DNA of 64,000 nucleotides, from the NCBI RefSeq assembly GCF_022631235.3, contig NZ_CP093310.2, positions 1,488,001-1,552,000 on the forward strand, in the 5' to 3' direction. Of the stretch, positions 46,494 to 55,219 are shown piece by piece. The DNA comes from Psychrobacter raelei (GTDB lineage: Bacteria; Pseudomonadota; Gammaproteobacteria; Pseudomonadales; Moraxellaceae). A model generated the notes under the pieces. That model was given only the letters and a program-made list of their open reading frames with translations, did no database searches and was not told the origin of the DNA. The position numbers were made by a program, and so were the translations under genes. The stretch's first letter is position 1; each line of letters begins with the position of its first letter.

Positions 46494-49400
46494 CTACCAT
46501 TGAATCAAATGGTCAAGCACGAACTGACCATATGGTTGAGCTCCAAAAATAGAGTCCATCAAAGCTTCATCGGCTGAGGCATTTTCAAATACCTTCTCAT
46601 CTTTAATTATTTCGAAAAGCTTATCAAATGCCGCGTTAATACGCGCACGCTCGTTACCCTCAGGGTAAGCTTTATGTACGCCATCGTATAAATCATTGTT
46701 AGCACCATAGCTCAAGTAATCATTACGGCGTCCTTGTGCCTCCAGGCTATCCTCAAGATATGCCTGGAATGCTCTTGCCGCCATTTCTCTTGTTGAAGAC
46801 CAATACGGCTTGGCACGTGTTCCATCAAGGGATACCGAATTTGCTTTAAACTTAGACGATATAAGGCCGGTTTCAAGAACGACCTCTTGTCCTGACTTAT
46901 CTTGATTGTAGTATGCAGCCGCCACTTTTCGCCATGCTGTATGCTGTTTGCTGCGCCGACTTCTATTAGCTCTCCCGTATATACTGTCAATCGCTCTTAC
47001 AGCGCCGCTGGCATTGCCTGCATCTAAGATTAATTTTGTCGTCCTATTGAGCTTGTCAGGATTAATATTTAATTTTGCCAGCTCAATATCTTTTTCTGTA
47101 ATCTTAAACACTTCAGGTGTATAAGTATCACCAATAAACATAGCATCTTGCAAGTCTTTAAAAGCCTTTGATATTTTAGAATTACTAGCAAGGCTTGGTT
47201 TTTCCGTTAAATAATTACCTGCTCCAACAGCTTCTTCATTACCTAGCACTTCACCTAAAATGTTATCGATAGCATGAAACCATTCATGGCCAAGCGAGCC
47301 ACCACCACGCATCTTAGTTAAGTTGATAACGCGCTGAACTGGCTCATAATGAGCAAGCGCTCCTCCTCTACCACGCGCGCCAAAAGCCATTGCCAACCTG
47401 CCGTTAAACCCAAGCGCTTTATGGTTAATACCGATAATATCTGACAAATCAAACATTGCTGCTGCCGTATTTTTTACATGAAACTCAGCGCTAGATTTTT
47501 CTTTTAAAATCCAATCTCCTGATTGAATATCTCTGAAGCCAAATTCATCCTTAAGCTCTTTGGTAGAGTTGATGACAACTTCTTTCCCACCCTTACGCTC
47601 AATTTGTTCAGCAACAATTAATTCAAAGGTTGTTTTTTTCTTACCTTTTTTACCACCACTTCCAGTCTTGCTGCTATCTGTAATAGTCAGCCCCCAGTCG
47701 TCATATTTACCATCTATGGCTAGGTTTAGGTGTTTAACAAAGGCTGATGAAGTACGCTCAATAATTGCCCAGAATCTCTCACCAAGAGCTACCCATTGCT
47801 GAATGCTCCTATTTGTAGTTAATGTCTCAAATGCCCCTATTGCATTGATAGCTTTTAAAGCAATATTGTACTCTTTCCACTTTTTAAACTTATTAGCATC
47901 TACAATGCCTTTGCCAATGTAGCTCCCACTAAACTGGCGTTCGGGGTATTTTTCTGTAGCCCAGCTCATTACCCACTTTTGTATATTATATTCAATTGGG
48001 TTTATACCCTCTTCCTTAGCCATTTTAGCAAGTCCAGCAATCGCTTCTTTGTATAACGCCTCACTCTCTTCTTCCATCTCAGTTCTTAATGCATCTTGCT
48101 CTGAGGATAGAGTTTTGTACTTATCTGCGACGTCTGTACTAAGCATTGAGCCACCAAGTTCACCTGCGATAGCAACAAGTTCATTGTACAAATCACGAGG
48201 CGTGACACACTTACTAATGCGTGCTTTTAACGTATCAATACCTGATACATAAGCTTTACGCATCATCTGTTTTTGCTCGGCCACACCAAGCTCATCTGCT
48301 AATCTTGCAAATGCAAGTAATTGATCTTGATTGTAGCTTATGTTTCTACGACCAGCATAAGAGTTTTTAGCAAATTCAACTAAGTCCCAATGAGGTTCTG
48401 TTGCCACAGACGCCAATACCTTTTGAATTAAAAAAGCGGTACCAGGCTCAATACCATTATCTTTTAACTCATTGTAGTCAACCTGACCCATAATATTTGA
48501 TTTTTTAATTAGGGACTCAGCAAGCAGCGCATCAGTTTCAATTTCTGACCAATCAATATCCTTAACCTTTACAGCCACCCCATCTTTGGCTAACTCTTTT
48601 ATTCGGTTACTTGCCAGCTCTTTTTTACTGCCAGCAATATAACCTGTATCAGCATACCGATAGTTATCATCATTAGGGTTGTCGCTATACTCAGAATTAG
48701 AAGGCTCTAATTCTTGCACTTCTAGCGTATCTAGTAAAATTTCATATGCTGTATTACTGCCAACATTCTCAGCATATGAAACATCATCAAAAGCTGTACT
48801 ATCGTTGACATCATTATTACTGTGTGATGTAATAGTTAAAAGCTCGTCACAACGCCTCAAGCTGGGCTGATTGTCTAAATCAGACTTGTTCAGCCAATGA
48901 GGAAGGTGTGACGGGTTTTCTTCGCTATACATTCCGTCTAGCTGCCTTGAAGTCAAATTGTATGCAGCGTGGTCACCCATCTCCCTTTCTGCTACTTTGA
49001 TTCTTGCATGGTAATCTTTACTTGCTACTGTAATGATTTTGCTAAATTCATAAAAAGCTATCAAACTGTCTGAGCGTTCTTTATTAGCAGGCTCTCTTGC
49101 GCCTATTTTTCCTTCTAGTAGAATTTGTGGAATACGAGGTGTAGCTAAAGCAATTGGCTCACGCTTGGCCTGCCATGTCATTTTATTTTTAGATTTGCTA
49201 TTCAAAACAACCAATCCAAGAGTCGTCTTAACCGCCCTACCAGACAGGTATTTTTTAAAAAAATGCATTGCGGATTTTTTATGATCACTGTTGTTTTGTT
49301 CGAGTAACTCTTGAAATTTATTATCCGCTTTTTTAATGTCCCATGATGTAATGGCATCATAAGCCGCACCTATACTGGCTCTATTATCTTTTGGGCTGCT

Positions 49401-49550
49401 TGTATCGTCGATATCACTTAACACGCCAAGCTTAACAAGCTCGTTACGAACAAGGGTTGATACTTCTAGCTTATCTTCTACGCTAGTTGCTGAATGTAAT
49501 TTCTTTAGGGCTGTTTGAAGCGGTACCAAGCGGTCAATATCAATAATCAT
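46494..49550 (-). CDS. Large polyvalent protein with LPD1 domain
   Basis: A 1018-residue phage protein. The C-terminal half contains the LPD1 (large polyvalent protein-associated domain 1) signature: FGARGRGGALAHYEPVQRVI followed by GSLGHEWFHAIDN near 752-764, a zincin-like HExxH variant (HEWFH). The N-terminus (about 8-44, VPLQTALKKL through NELVKLGV) is a helical hairpin resembling that of the DdrB-ParB protein upstream. Polyvalent proteins of phages and conjugative elements are thought to enter the host with the DNA and act on host defence. The LPD1 peptidase activity is a prediction from the motif. AGGAAA precedes ATG 49550. It is the last gene of the leftward operon. Confidence 0.8.
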   Translation of the reverse strand: MIIDIDRLVPLQTALKKLHSATSVEDKLEVSTLVRNELVKLGVLSDIDDTSSPKDNRASIGAAYDAITSWDIKKADNKFQELLEQNNSDHKKSAMHFFKKYLSGRAVKTTLGLVVLNSKSKNKMTWQAKREPIALATPRIPQILLEGKIGAREPANKERSDSLIAFYEFSKIITVASKDYHARIKVAEREMGDHAAYNLTSRQLDGMYSEENPSHLPHWLNKSDLDNQPSLRRCDELLTITSHSNNDVNDSTAFDDVSYAENVGSNTAYEILLDTLEVQELEPSNSEYSDNPNDDNYRYADTGYIAGSKKELASNRIKELAKDGVAVKVKDIDWSEIETDALLAESLIKKSNIMGQVDYNELKDNGIEPGTAFLIQKVLASVATEPHWDLVEFAKNSYAGRRNISYNQDQLLAFARLADELGVAEQKQMMRKAYVSGIDTLKARISKCVTPRDLYNELVAIAGELGGSMLSTDVADKYKTLSSEQDALRTEMEEESEALYKEAIAGLAKMAKEEGINPIEYNIQKWVMSWATEKYPERQFSGSYIGKGIVDANKFKKWKEYNIALKAINAIGAFETLTTNRSIQQWVALGERFWAIIERTSSAFVKHLNLAIDGKYDDWGLTITDSSKTGSGGKKGKKKTTFELIVAEQIERKGGKEVVINSTKELKDEFGFRDIQSGDWILKEKSSAEFHVKNTAAAMFDLSDIIGINHKALGFNGRLAMAFGARGRGGALAHYEPVQRVINLTKMRGGGSLGHEWFHAIDNILGEVLGNEEAVGAGNYLTEKPSLASNSKISKAFKDLQDAMFIGDTYTPEVFKITEKDIELAKLNINPDKLNRTTKLILDAGNASGAVRAIDSIYGRANRSRRSKQHTAWRKVAAAYYNQDKSGQEVVLETGLISSKFKANSVSLDGTRAKPYWSSTREMAARAFQAYLEDSLEAQGRRNDYLSYGANNDLYDGVHKAYPEGNERARINAAFDKLFEIIKDEKVFENASADEALMDSIFGAQPYGQFVLDHLIQW

Positions 49551-49655
49551 AAAAATAATTTCCTAATATATGATGAATATGTAATATTGTTGCAGATAGC
49601 ATTGCTCATGGCGTGCTATGTTCCTAATTTCAAACTCCCTAAAAGGAATCTAATC

Positions 49656-49991
49656 ATGCAATTAGCAGCAAAACTTTGTAAAGTAGGATTCATTAGTTGT
49701 TTTTGGCTAGCTAGTATGCCGGCTATGGCGACAGAATGTTCTGATATCTTATATGGGTATGATGAGGAAAATGAATGCGAGACTCTTATTCAGTCAGAAA
49801 TGTATTTACAAAGCACATTAGGAGAGCTTGCTGATAAAGGCATGCTTACAGACAGTTTAATTCAGAAGCAATCACATTGGATAGAGTCAAGAAATACCGA
49901 ATGTAAAAACGACATTCAGTGCACATATGAGAAGAACTTTAGCAGGGCTGATGAATTGAGGATAAAAGCTAAAATAGCTCTTGGCGGCTGA
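49656..49991 (+). CDS. Secreted LprI/DUF1311-like protein, probable moron
   Basis: A 111-residue protein with a signal peptide, likely cut after MPAMA at 25. The mature part has four Cys (28, 41, 83, 89) and the DUF1311/LprI-like pattern W75, R79, C83, C89, Y91. Relatives include the lysozyme inhibitor LprI of mycobacteria. ATG at 49656 has AAAGGA upstream; the open frame extends back to 49515 but the signal peptide fixes this start. It is the only rightward gene amid the leftward late genes, directly behind the endolysin terminator, so it probably has its own promoter and is expressed in the lysogen. Confidence 0.7.
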   Translation: MQLAAKLCKVGFISCFWLASMPAMATECSDILYGYDEENECETLIQSEMYLQSTLGELADKGMLTDSLIQKQSHWIESRNTECKNDIQCTYEKNFSRADELRIKAKIALGG

Positions 49992-50008
49992 TATATCTAA
50001 AATAAAAA

Positions 50009-50038
50009 GGGTCGCAACACCTATTGGCATTGCGACCC
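50009..50038 (-). terminator. Terminator behind the endolysin gene
   Basis: The 9-bp stem GGGTCGCAA/TTGCGACCC is followed on the minus strand by TTTTTATTTT. It lies 12 bases past the endolysin stop and could reduce readthrough into the LPD1 gene. Confidence 0.75.
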
Positions 50039-50050
50039 CCTAACACAAAA

Positions 50051-50731
50051 CTACTGTATTGTCAGGCAGTCTAAAAATTTGATTGCGTACCCTGCTATCA
50101 GTGTATCTTTGTCAGTACCGTTGATGACTCGACGAGCGTTTTTAAACTGCTCAAACGAACCATATCTTATGTATCTTGATAGTGATTTGCCAGTAAAATG
50201 ACCTTCCAGCATACCAATGATCATGATATCTGCTGCATGTTTTGGGTCTAGTGCCAGTTCAGGCTTATTCACAAAATCAACGCCTAGCAACCTGCGCATC
50301 AAGACATAGTTTGTTAACCAAGTTAGCTGCACATAACCGCGACCATAGTAAATTGGAAGTAAATCAGAGTACCTGCCGCCATGGATATCAATACGACCAC
50401 CATAAGGCCTACCACGGCCTTTGCCGTATTCTTCGATGGGCCTCATGGTTCTTGCTGTTTCATGCCAGGTAGTAGCTAGCATATAAGCAAAATAAAGCGG
50501 ATTAATAGCATTGCCTCCGTATTGGTTGCAAGCCTCTAAAATACTATCAAACCCATTAACCTGGGATTGCTTTAATGGTCCAAAGTGCTTAGCAAGTTTG
50601 CCCGGCTCATAGGTAAGTCGCTTGCCAGAATCAGTCAAAGATTTTTGCGAGTTCAGACCCCATAATCCATCGACTTTGGCACCAGCCTGCACTTGCAATC
50701 TCTTGATATTCTCTCTAATTTTTGCTGTCAT
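50051..50731 (-). CDS. Endolysin, glycoside hydrolase family 19 type
   Basis: A 226-residue muramidase/chitinase-like lysin that cuts peptidoglycan at lysis. Residues 5-35 resemble a short peptidoglycan-binding repeat (IKRLQVQAGAKVDGLWGLNS). The GH19 domain follows from about 45, with catalytic Glu 91 in WHETARTM, a second acidic residue in EEYGKGRG (about 100-107) and YYGRGYVQLTW at 128-138. No signal peptide is present, so export depends on a holin. It overlaps the upstream membrane protein gene by 17 bases, the usual holin-endolysin arrangement. Confidence 0.88.
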   Translation of the reverse strand: MTAKIRENIKRLQVQAGAKVDGLWGLNSQKSLTDSGKRLTYEPGKLAKHFGPLKQSQVNGFDSILEACNQYGGNAINPLYFAYMLATTWHETARTMRPIEEYGKGRGRPYGGRIDIHGGRYSDLLPIYYGRGYVQLTWLTNYVLMRRLLGVDFVNKPELALDPKHAADIMIIGMLEGHFTGKSLSRYIRYGSFEQFKNARRVINGTDKDTLIAGYAIKFLDCLTIQ

Positions 50732-51053
50732 TTTCTTTAAATTCTCTTATCTTACTTTTAAGCTTACTAACTGTTTTGGTGCTGCCCGCTATATCAAGCA
50801 TGAGCACTGCCATTGATAAGACAAGCAGTGTCCTCGCTAAAATTGTATGTTTTGAAGGCACAAACACCGTACTACCAACATCAGCCCACAAAAGCCCCAG
50901 CCATATAAATGCGTAAAGCACTATCAAAGTCGAAGTTGATTTGCGGTTAGTGCAATATCTGCCACTAAACATAACAACTGCGCACATGAACAATCCAAGG
51001 TACGGTGTTATATTATTAATGACTTGCAAGTTGATGATGATTAGATGTTCCAT
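50715..51053 (-). CDS. Small membrane protein, holin candidate
   Basis: A 112-residue protein with three hydrophobic segments (about 13-30, 42-60, 70-90) and a charged C-terminal tail (KLKSKIREFKENDSKN). Size, topology and the overlap with the endolysin start suggest a holin. I recognise no named holin family. The upstream membrane protein could be the holin instead, with this one as antiholin or spanin-like partner. Confidence 0.65.
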   Translation of the reverse strand: MEHLIIINLQVINNITPYLGLFMCAVVMFSGRYCTNRKSTSTLIVLYAFIWLGLLWADVGSTVFVPSKHTILARTLLVLSMAVLMLDIAGSTKTVSKLKSKIREFKENDSKN

Positions 51054-51055
51054 CT

Positions 51056-51577
51056 CTATCCTTTATCTCCATTTCCCTTAGTGAAGATGTTGGCCAGCCA
51101 TGACACCCTGCTAATTAAGAGCTTACGTACTGAGTCTTGGAGTTCTTTATCACGCTTTAAGTCACCTAAGTTGTTGATAAGTACCACACCTGAAAATGAC
51201 ATAACCAATGCTGTCATCAGCATAACTTCAATCGGTGGGCTTGCAGCATCGGTAAGCGCTGGCAATAAAACGAACGCTCCAATAATCCCACTAAAAAACC
51301 CGCCAGCAAGATGAAACATTTGTTGCAATACAGAAGGTCGCTGCTCCATATCACTTGTATAAATATCAGTAAGCAAAGAGGCCACTGAGCCAACCATGCT
51401 CAATAGCAATACAGCAAAAAAGAACACCCAGATTGGGATATTTAGATACAAGAAAGTGCGGGTTTGATTGAGTTGATCCGTAAAAGCCACTGCACTAGCA
51501 GACGCACTAAATATACTTGCTACCGAGCTAGCAATTAGCCCGATAGTAAGCTTTGCAGTATCAATATTATGTTGCAC
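51056..51577 (-). CDS. Phage membrane protein, second holin candidate
   Basis: A 173-residue protein with four hydrophobic segments (about 8-30, 46-68, 90-112, 118-138) and a C-terminal basic tail. It precedes the previous gene by two bases on the same strand. The topology suits a holin or a membrane protein of the lysis cassette. No family recognised. Confidence 0.6.
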   Translation of the reverse strand: MQHNIDTAKLTIGLIASSVASIFSASASAVAFTDQLNQTRTFLYLNIPIWVFFFAVLLLSMVGSVASLLTDIYTSDMEQRPSVLQQMFHLAGGFFSGIIGAFVLLPALTDAASPPIEVMLMTALVMSFSGVVLINNLGDLKRDKELQDSVRKLLISRVSWLANIFTKGNGDKG

Positions 51578-51611
51578 CCTTCACCCCTTTTCAAAAACCC
51601 AAGCACGTCTA

Positions 51612-51842
51612 TTACCGACGTGCTGTTAAAATCTTAATGATAGCGTCTAGCCTTTTGTACAGTCCCAATTGGGCTGTTGTGTCTCTCTCCATTATCTTTG
51701 AGCGATAGTCAAACGCCTGCGACCTATCATAAAGATCCACAAAGTTTAGACTCATTTTAAGCGCTTCAAACATGCTCATTTGGCCATGTTCCATTAGTAA
51801 AACAATGTCACTCAACAATATATCGTGCAAGCTGTCTTGCAT
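51612..51842 (-). CDS. Small phage protein overlapping the end of the baseplate-like gene
   Basis: A 76-residue reading (MQDSLHDILLSDIVLLMEHG onward), helical and mixed charge. I start it at ATG 51842 with GAGGG close upstream; the frame is open to 52016 but the upstream part reads through the 245-residue gene in another frame. It overlaps that gene by 35 bases and lies in the +1 frame relative to it. It may be a separate, coupled gene or the second product of a frameshift. Function unknown. Confidence 0.5.
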   Translation of the reverse strand: MQDSLHDILLSDIVLLMEHGQMSMFEALKMSLNFVDLYDRSQAFDYRSKIMERDTTAQLGLYKRLDAIIKILTARR

Positions 51843-52545
51843 GCCCTCGTAACTCAAAAAGGGCTTGAAATCGTGCTGGCGTGTATTCGCCAGCAACCTC
51901 CCCAATGACTGTAATGCCCTTGTTATCAATGCTGGTATCAACGTAATGCGATAAGTTGGATATGAGGCTATCAAACAATTCAGCCAGGTTATTAAAGTTA
52001 AACTCACTAAGATCACTGATAGTTTTGGCCCGTTCTAAAACCTGTTTGTTCAACTCATTTTGGGTTAAGCTATCGTCTAGCTTGTCCCAAACCATATCAC
52101 CACCCACAATGCTGCTGATATTACCGAAAAGCTGACAAGCCATAAGGCCGCAAGTCCAATCAAACAAATTTTCACATATCGTTTCAAGCAAGCAGACATG
52201 AGCACCTCTAATGTGTTGTACGCCTATTTGAGTCTCTTCGTCTAAATGCTCTTTTGGCACCAGTGATTCGACTGTATCAACCAGGTATTCGCTTAAATTG
52301 CTTTTAGCTGAATACTTGTTCTGAGATAAGGCTTGTTGGTTTAATAAAAAATAATAACGCTCTTGCACAGTTAGTTTGTCGGCCAAGTCTGGATAGCCGG
52401 TAATTAAGGTTATTAGTGCGCTAATACGCTTTTCGTTAAAACGCTCTGGTATTTTCGCAACTTCCATAGCCTGACCGATTGTGAGATCTGGCATTGGCAC
52501 TATATGTTCAAGCAGCTGTAATTGGATTACTGCAACGTCTGTCAT
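51808..52545 (-). CDS. Phage protein, possible baseplate hub assembly factor
   Basis: A 245-residue soluble, mostly helical protein. The N-terminus (PMPDLTIGQAMEVAKIPERF, then NEKRISALITLITG) resembles T4 gp26-type base plate proteins, a weak likeness. The ATGA overlap with the upstream gene (52542-52545) shows translational coupling. Position between a tail-tube-junction-like gene and the lysis genes fits a tail or baseplate assembly role. Not certain. Confidence 0.45.
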   Translation of the reverse strand: MTDVAVIQLQLLEHIVPMPDLTIGQAMEVAKIPERFNEKRISALITLITGYPDLADKLTVQERYYFLLNQQALSQNKYSAKSNLSEYLVDTVESLVPKEHLDEETQIGVQHIRGAHVCLLETICENLFDWTCGLMACQLFGNISSIVGGDMVWDKLDDSLTQNELNKQVLERAKTISDLSEFNFNNLAELFDSLISNLSHYVDTSIDNKGITVIGEVAGEYTPARFQALFELRGHARQLARYIVE

Positions 52546-53396
52546 TTCTTACTCCCGTTAGGTGATGCTCTTAAATTTGCTATATCGTATTTATCCCAAG
52601 CGGTTAGGGACAGCAATGTTATTTGAACCTTGATCGCGATTCTGTCACCGTTTTTGTTCATCGGCGCCGTAATAGGTGCTGATAAGCTCTCAATAAACAT
52701 AGGCTTATATGTTTTCCCAGCGTATTGAAACTGCACAAGCGGAGGTATGGTCGATGGAAACATACCATCAGCACCCTCACTAAGCGCACCCACCACTAAA
52801 GACGCATCTGATAGCTTTCTAGGTGATGCGTATTGCTGTAATACGTTCAATGCGCGCTCAACTTCCGAGGCTGCATCAACCCACGCCTGAAAAACGAGCG
52901 TCCCACTAATACGTACTGAGCTTGATGAAGTATAGACTTGACGGCTATTAATCTTAGTAAACGTAGACTTATCTTTTAGCCCAAGTAGCTTGTCAGCAGC
53001 ATCGCCGGCAACACTCTTAACCGCGCTGTCATCCGCTATTTCTGAGTCCAAGTTAAAAATACTATACATTGATGCGGGTAGTTCCCCCGATTGAATCATA
53101 CCCATCATATTGGGCATCCGCCCTTCTGGGTTCGATGTTTCAAAGGGTGTTGAGTACTGAGACTCAACTGTAAACTCACCATCTTCAAATAGCGCAGCAA
53201 TAATGGTATTACCTTCAATGGGGTTATAGGTCTGTTTGCCCTGGCCGCCTTCCACGTTATCTTCAGATACTGGCCGTATCTTAGCGATCAGTCGCTCATT
53301 TAAACCTTTATGCAACCAAGGCACGCCAGATCCTACTACTACGCTTGTCTTGGGCTTGCTTGCATTATCCGCCGGCTTATTTGTATTTTTTTTCAT
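52542..53396 (-). CDS. Phage baseplate protein, tail-tube junction (gp48/gp54-like) candidate
   Basis: A 284-residue protein. After a polar N-terminal tail (KKNTNKPADNASKPK) come beta-rich parts. The C-terminal half, with PLVQFQYAGKTYKPMFIESL and RIAIKVQITLLSLTAWDKYD, resembles the LysM-like/tube-junction proteins at the top of T4-like baseplates and the gpU-like tail terminators. The assignment rests on these features and on neighbours. Only two bases separate it from the DdrB-ParB gene upstream. Confidence 0.45.
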   Translation of the reverse strand: MKKNTNKPADNASKPKTSVVVGSGVPWLHKGLNERLIAKIRPVSEDNVEGGQGKQTYNPIEGNTIIAALFEDGEFTVESQYSTPFETSNPEGRMPNMMGMIQSGELPASMYSIFNLDSEIADDSAVKSVAGDAADKLLGLKDKSTFTKINSRQVYTSSSSVRISGTLVFQAWVDAASEVERALNVLQQYASPRKLSDASLVVGALSEGADGMFPSTIPPLVQFQYAGKTYKPMFIESLSAPITAPMNKNGDRIAIKVQITLLSLTAWDKYDIANLRASPNGSKK

Positions 53397-53398
53397 AG

Positions 53399-55210
53399 CT
53401 AAACGACCGCTTTAGTTTTCTGCAAACTCTCAATAGCTAAAGACACCAGTAAGTCACGATAATGTTCAAGTGTATCTTTGAAAATCTGCACAAGATCAGG
53501 CCTATCTGCCTCTTCAATCTTGCCAGCCAGCTCTTTTGCAAAGTCACTATCAAATCCCAGTGGGTCAAAGCTGCTTTCTGATACTTTGTCGCTAAGGCTT
53601 TTAACCTCTTCGCCAAGGTAATCAGTTTCGTTTTCTTTATTGCTTACTAGACCTAAATCCTTACGCAACTGCATAATCTTTTTAAGCGCTTGTAGCTTTT
53701 GCAAATTGCCTAATGTTTTGGCGTCTGATACGACTGATTTAAGCTCTTTAATCTTTTTAAGTTTTTCAAGCGGTGTTAGTGTCATTGAGTCGAACATATC
53801 TAACCCTTTGTTGTTACCGTAAATACTTTGAACCTTATCAACTGCATAGTTAGCAGCGTCTTTGGTACTAACAGGTGGCGAACCAAATAAATCATCAGCG
53901 AGGCCGTGTTGAGATTCTTTTTCACAAAATTCAGCCATGGCTTTGAAAAATAACCCCATCTTCTTTGCACTACGGTTATTGGTAGCAATAAACACGGCTA
54001 TTTCGGCCACACCTTCTGCCAAATCACTAAACAAGCCCATTTGTTTAACATACTCTGCAACATCTTGGTTGTTGTCCTTAGCACTCATAACCACATTAGC
54101 TGCGTCAATGATTGCGTTTGTAACCTCGTCATCAAGACCCTTTTCGATGCTATCTACAATGCCGCTTGATATATCTTGAACATTGCCACGGCTTATGGCT
54201 TGTGCCTCAATAAACTTAGGCGCGGCCACGCTCAAGGCGTTTAGTACGTTTTGTAGCTCTGGTTTTGCGTCGTCGGCCATCATTTCTGTTAATCGCTCGT
54301 CATTGTAGGCCTTGCTAAAAATAGCGGCTTTCATGCGTGCCACCAGCGCTTGTGTTGGCTTACCGTCCTTAGTTGTGTATTGAGCCGCCTCTGTATCGCC
54401 TAATTGCTTTAAAAAGGCGACAACGAAGTTATGGTTACTTGATGCCGTTAAATCCCCGTTTTCACTTGGATTAAATAGCATGAGCATGTGGTCATCTAGC
54501 ATTTTAGCGTCCGTCTTGGCTCGCTCTGTTGCACTGTATGACAGCTTGTCGTCCTGGTTGGCCTCAATAGCAAACTTAACTCGATCAACCTCGCTGGTTC
54601 TAATCCTAATCAGTATTGGCCGTTTAAATGCTTCTACATCTTTGGGGCTGAATCCCAGGTAGTCGGCTTCATCAATGAGCCAATCCCTATAATCATCGGC
54701 TGTACCATTGTCATAAGCCATAGCTATTGCCATAGTTCGGCCGTTACCACTTTCCACGGCCACATCATCACCGACAATAGGTGCCCCGCTATCAGCCCTG
54801 CCAGAACGCCCTAAGCTTTCAGGGTCAAGATCACGTGATACTTTTTGTACCCATGCGATTGATGAGTCACGGCCACGATCACGTGGCTGTAATTCTTGCG
54901 GATATATTGGGTTTTGGCTGCCGCTTGCTGTGTGACTAGCAATAACGTTATCAATTTCAGTTATGGCTAGGAGTGTTGATACCCTGGTTCCTTTTGCTGT
55001 TTTAACATTATTGTTGCGGCCTTTAATAATCTTGTTTACCTGATTAGGCTGGCTGTTTGAATTATCTGATTTAACAGATAAGCCAAGATCAGCTCTAAGC
55101 TGCATAACTCTTTTTATTTCATCAAGGCGCTTTAACCCATCAAGGTTTTTAGCGTCTGATATAGCAGCCTTGAGCTGCTTCACCAGTTCTATCTTCTTTA
55201 AAGGTGTCAT
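53399..55210 (-). CDS. Polyvalent protein with DdrB-like ParB-superfamily domain
   Basis: A 603-residue protein. A ParB-like domain of the DdrB type is at about 85-245: IYPQELQPRDRGRD, then VESGNGRTMAIAMAY with the GNGRT nucleotide site near 155-159, then EANQDDKLSYSATERA. DdrB of phage P1 is a virion protein of the defence-related Dar/Ddr set. The protein starts and ends with versions of the same helical hairpin (residues 2-45 and about 477-522, both beginning TPL and ending RxDLGL), the second preceded by LDMFDSMT. AAGGGG precedes ATG 55210. It follows the DarA-like gene by ten bases. Confidence 0.75.
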   Translation of the reverse strand: MTPLKKIELVKQLKAAISDAKNLDGLKRLDEIKRVMQLRADLGLSVKSDNSNSQPNQVNKIIKGRNNNVKTAKGTRVSTLLAITEIDNVIASHTASGSQNPIYPQELQPRDRGRDSSIAWVQKVSRDLDPESLGRSGRADSGAPIVGDDVAVESGNGRTMAIAMAYDNGTADDYRDWLIDEADYLGFSPKDVEAFKRPILIRIRTSEVDRVKFAIEANQDDKLSYSATERAKTDAKMLDDHMLMLFNPSENGDLTASSNHNFVVAFLKQLGDTEAAQYTTKDGKPTQALVARMKAAIFSKAYNDERLTEMMADDAKPELQNVLNALSVAAPKFIEAQAISRGNVQDISSGIVDSIEKGLDDEVTNAIIDAANVVMSAKDNNQDVAEYVKQMGLFSDLAEGVAEIAVFIATNNRSAKKMGLFFKAMAEFCEKESQHGLADDLFGSPPVSTKDAANYAVDKVQSIYGNNKGLDMFDSMTLTPLEKLKKIKELKSVVSDAKTLGNLQKLQALKKIMQLRKDLGLVSNKENETDYLGEEVKSLSDKVSESSFDPLGFDSDFAKELAGKIEEADRPDLVQIFKDTLEHYRDLLVSLAIESLQKTKAVV

Positions 55211-55219
55211 GCCCGCCCC

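Noticed and set aside
49515..49655. Longer start for the LprI-like gene
   Set aside because: The signal peptide and ribosome site fit ATG 49656; the upstream part overlaps the start of the LPD1 gene.
51850..51870. CCCTTTTTG as a slippery site for a tail frameshift
   Set aside because: It would favour -1 in another register; the second frame needs +1 or -2, so it does not explain the overlap.
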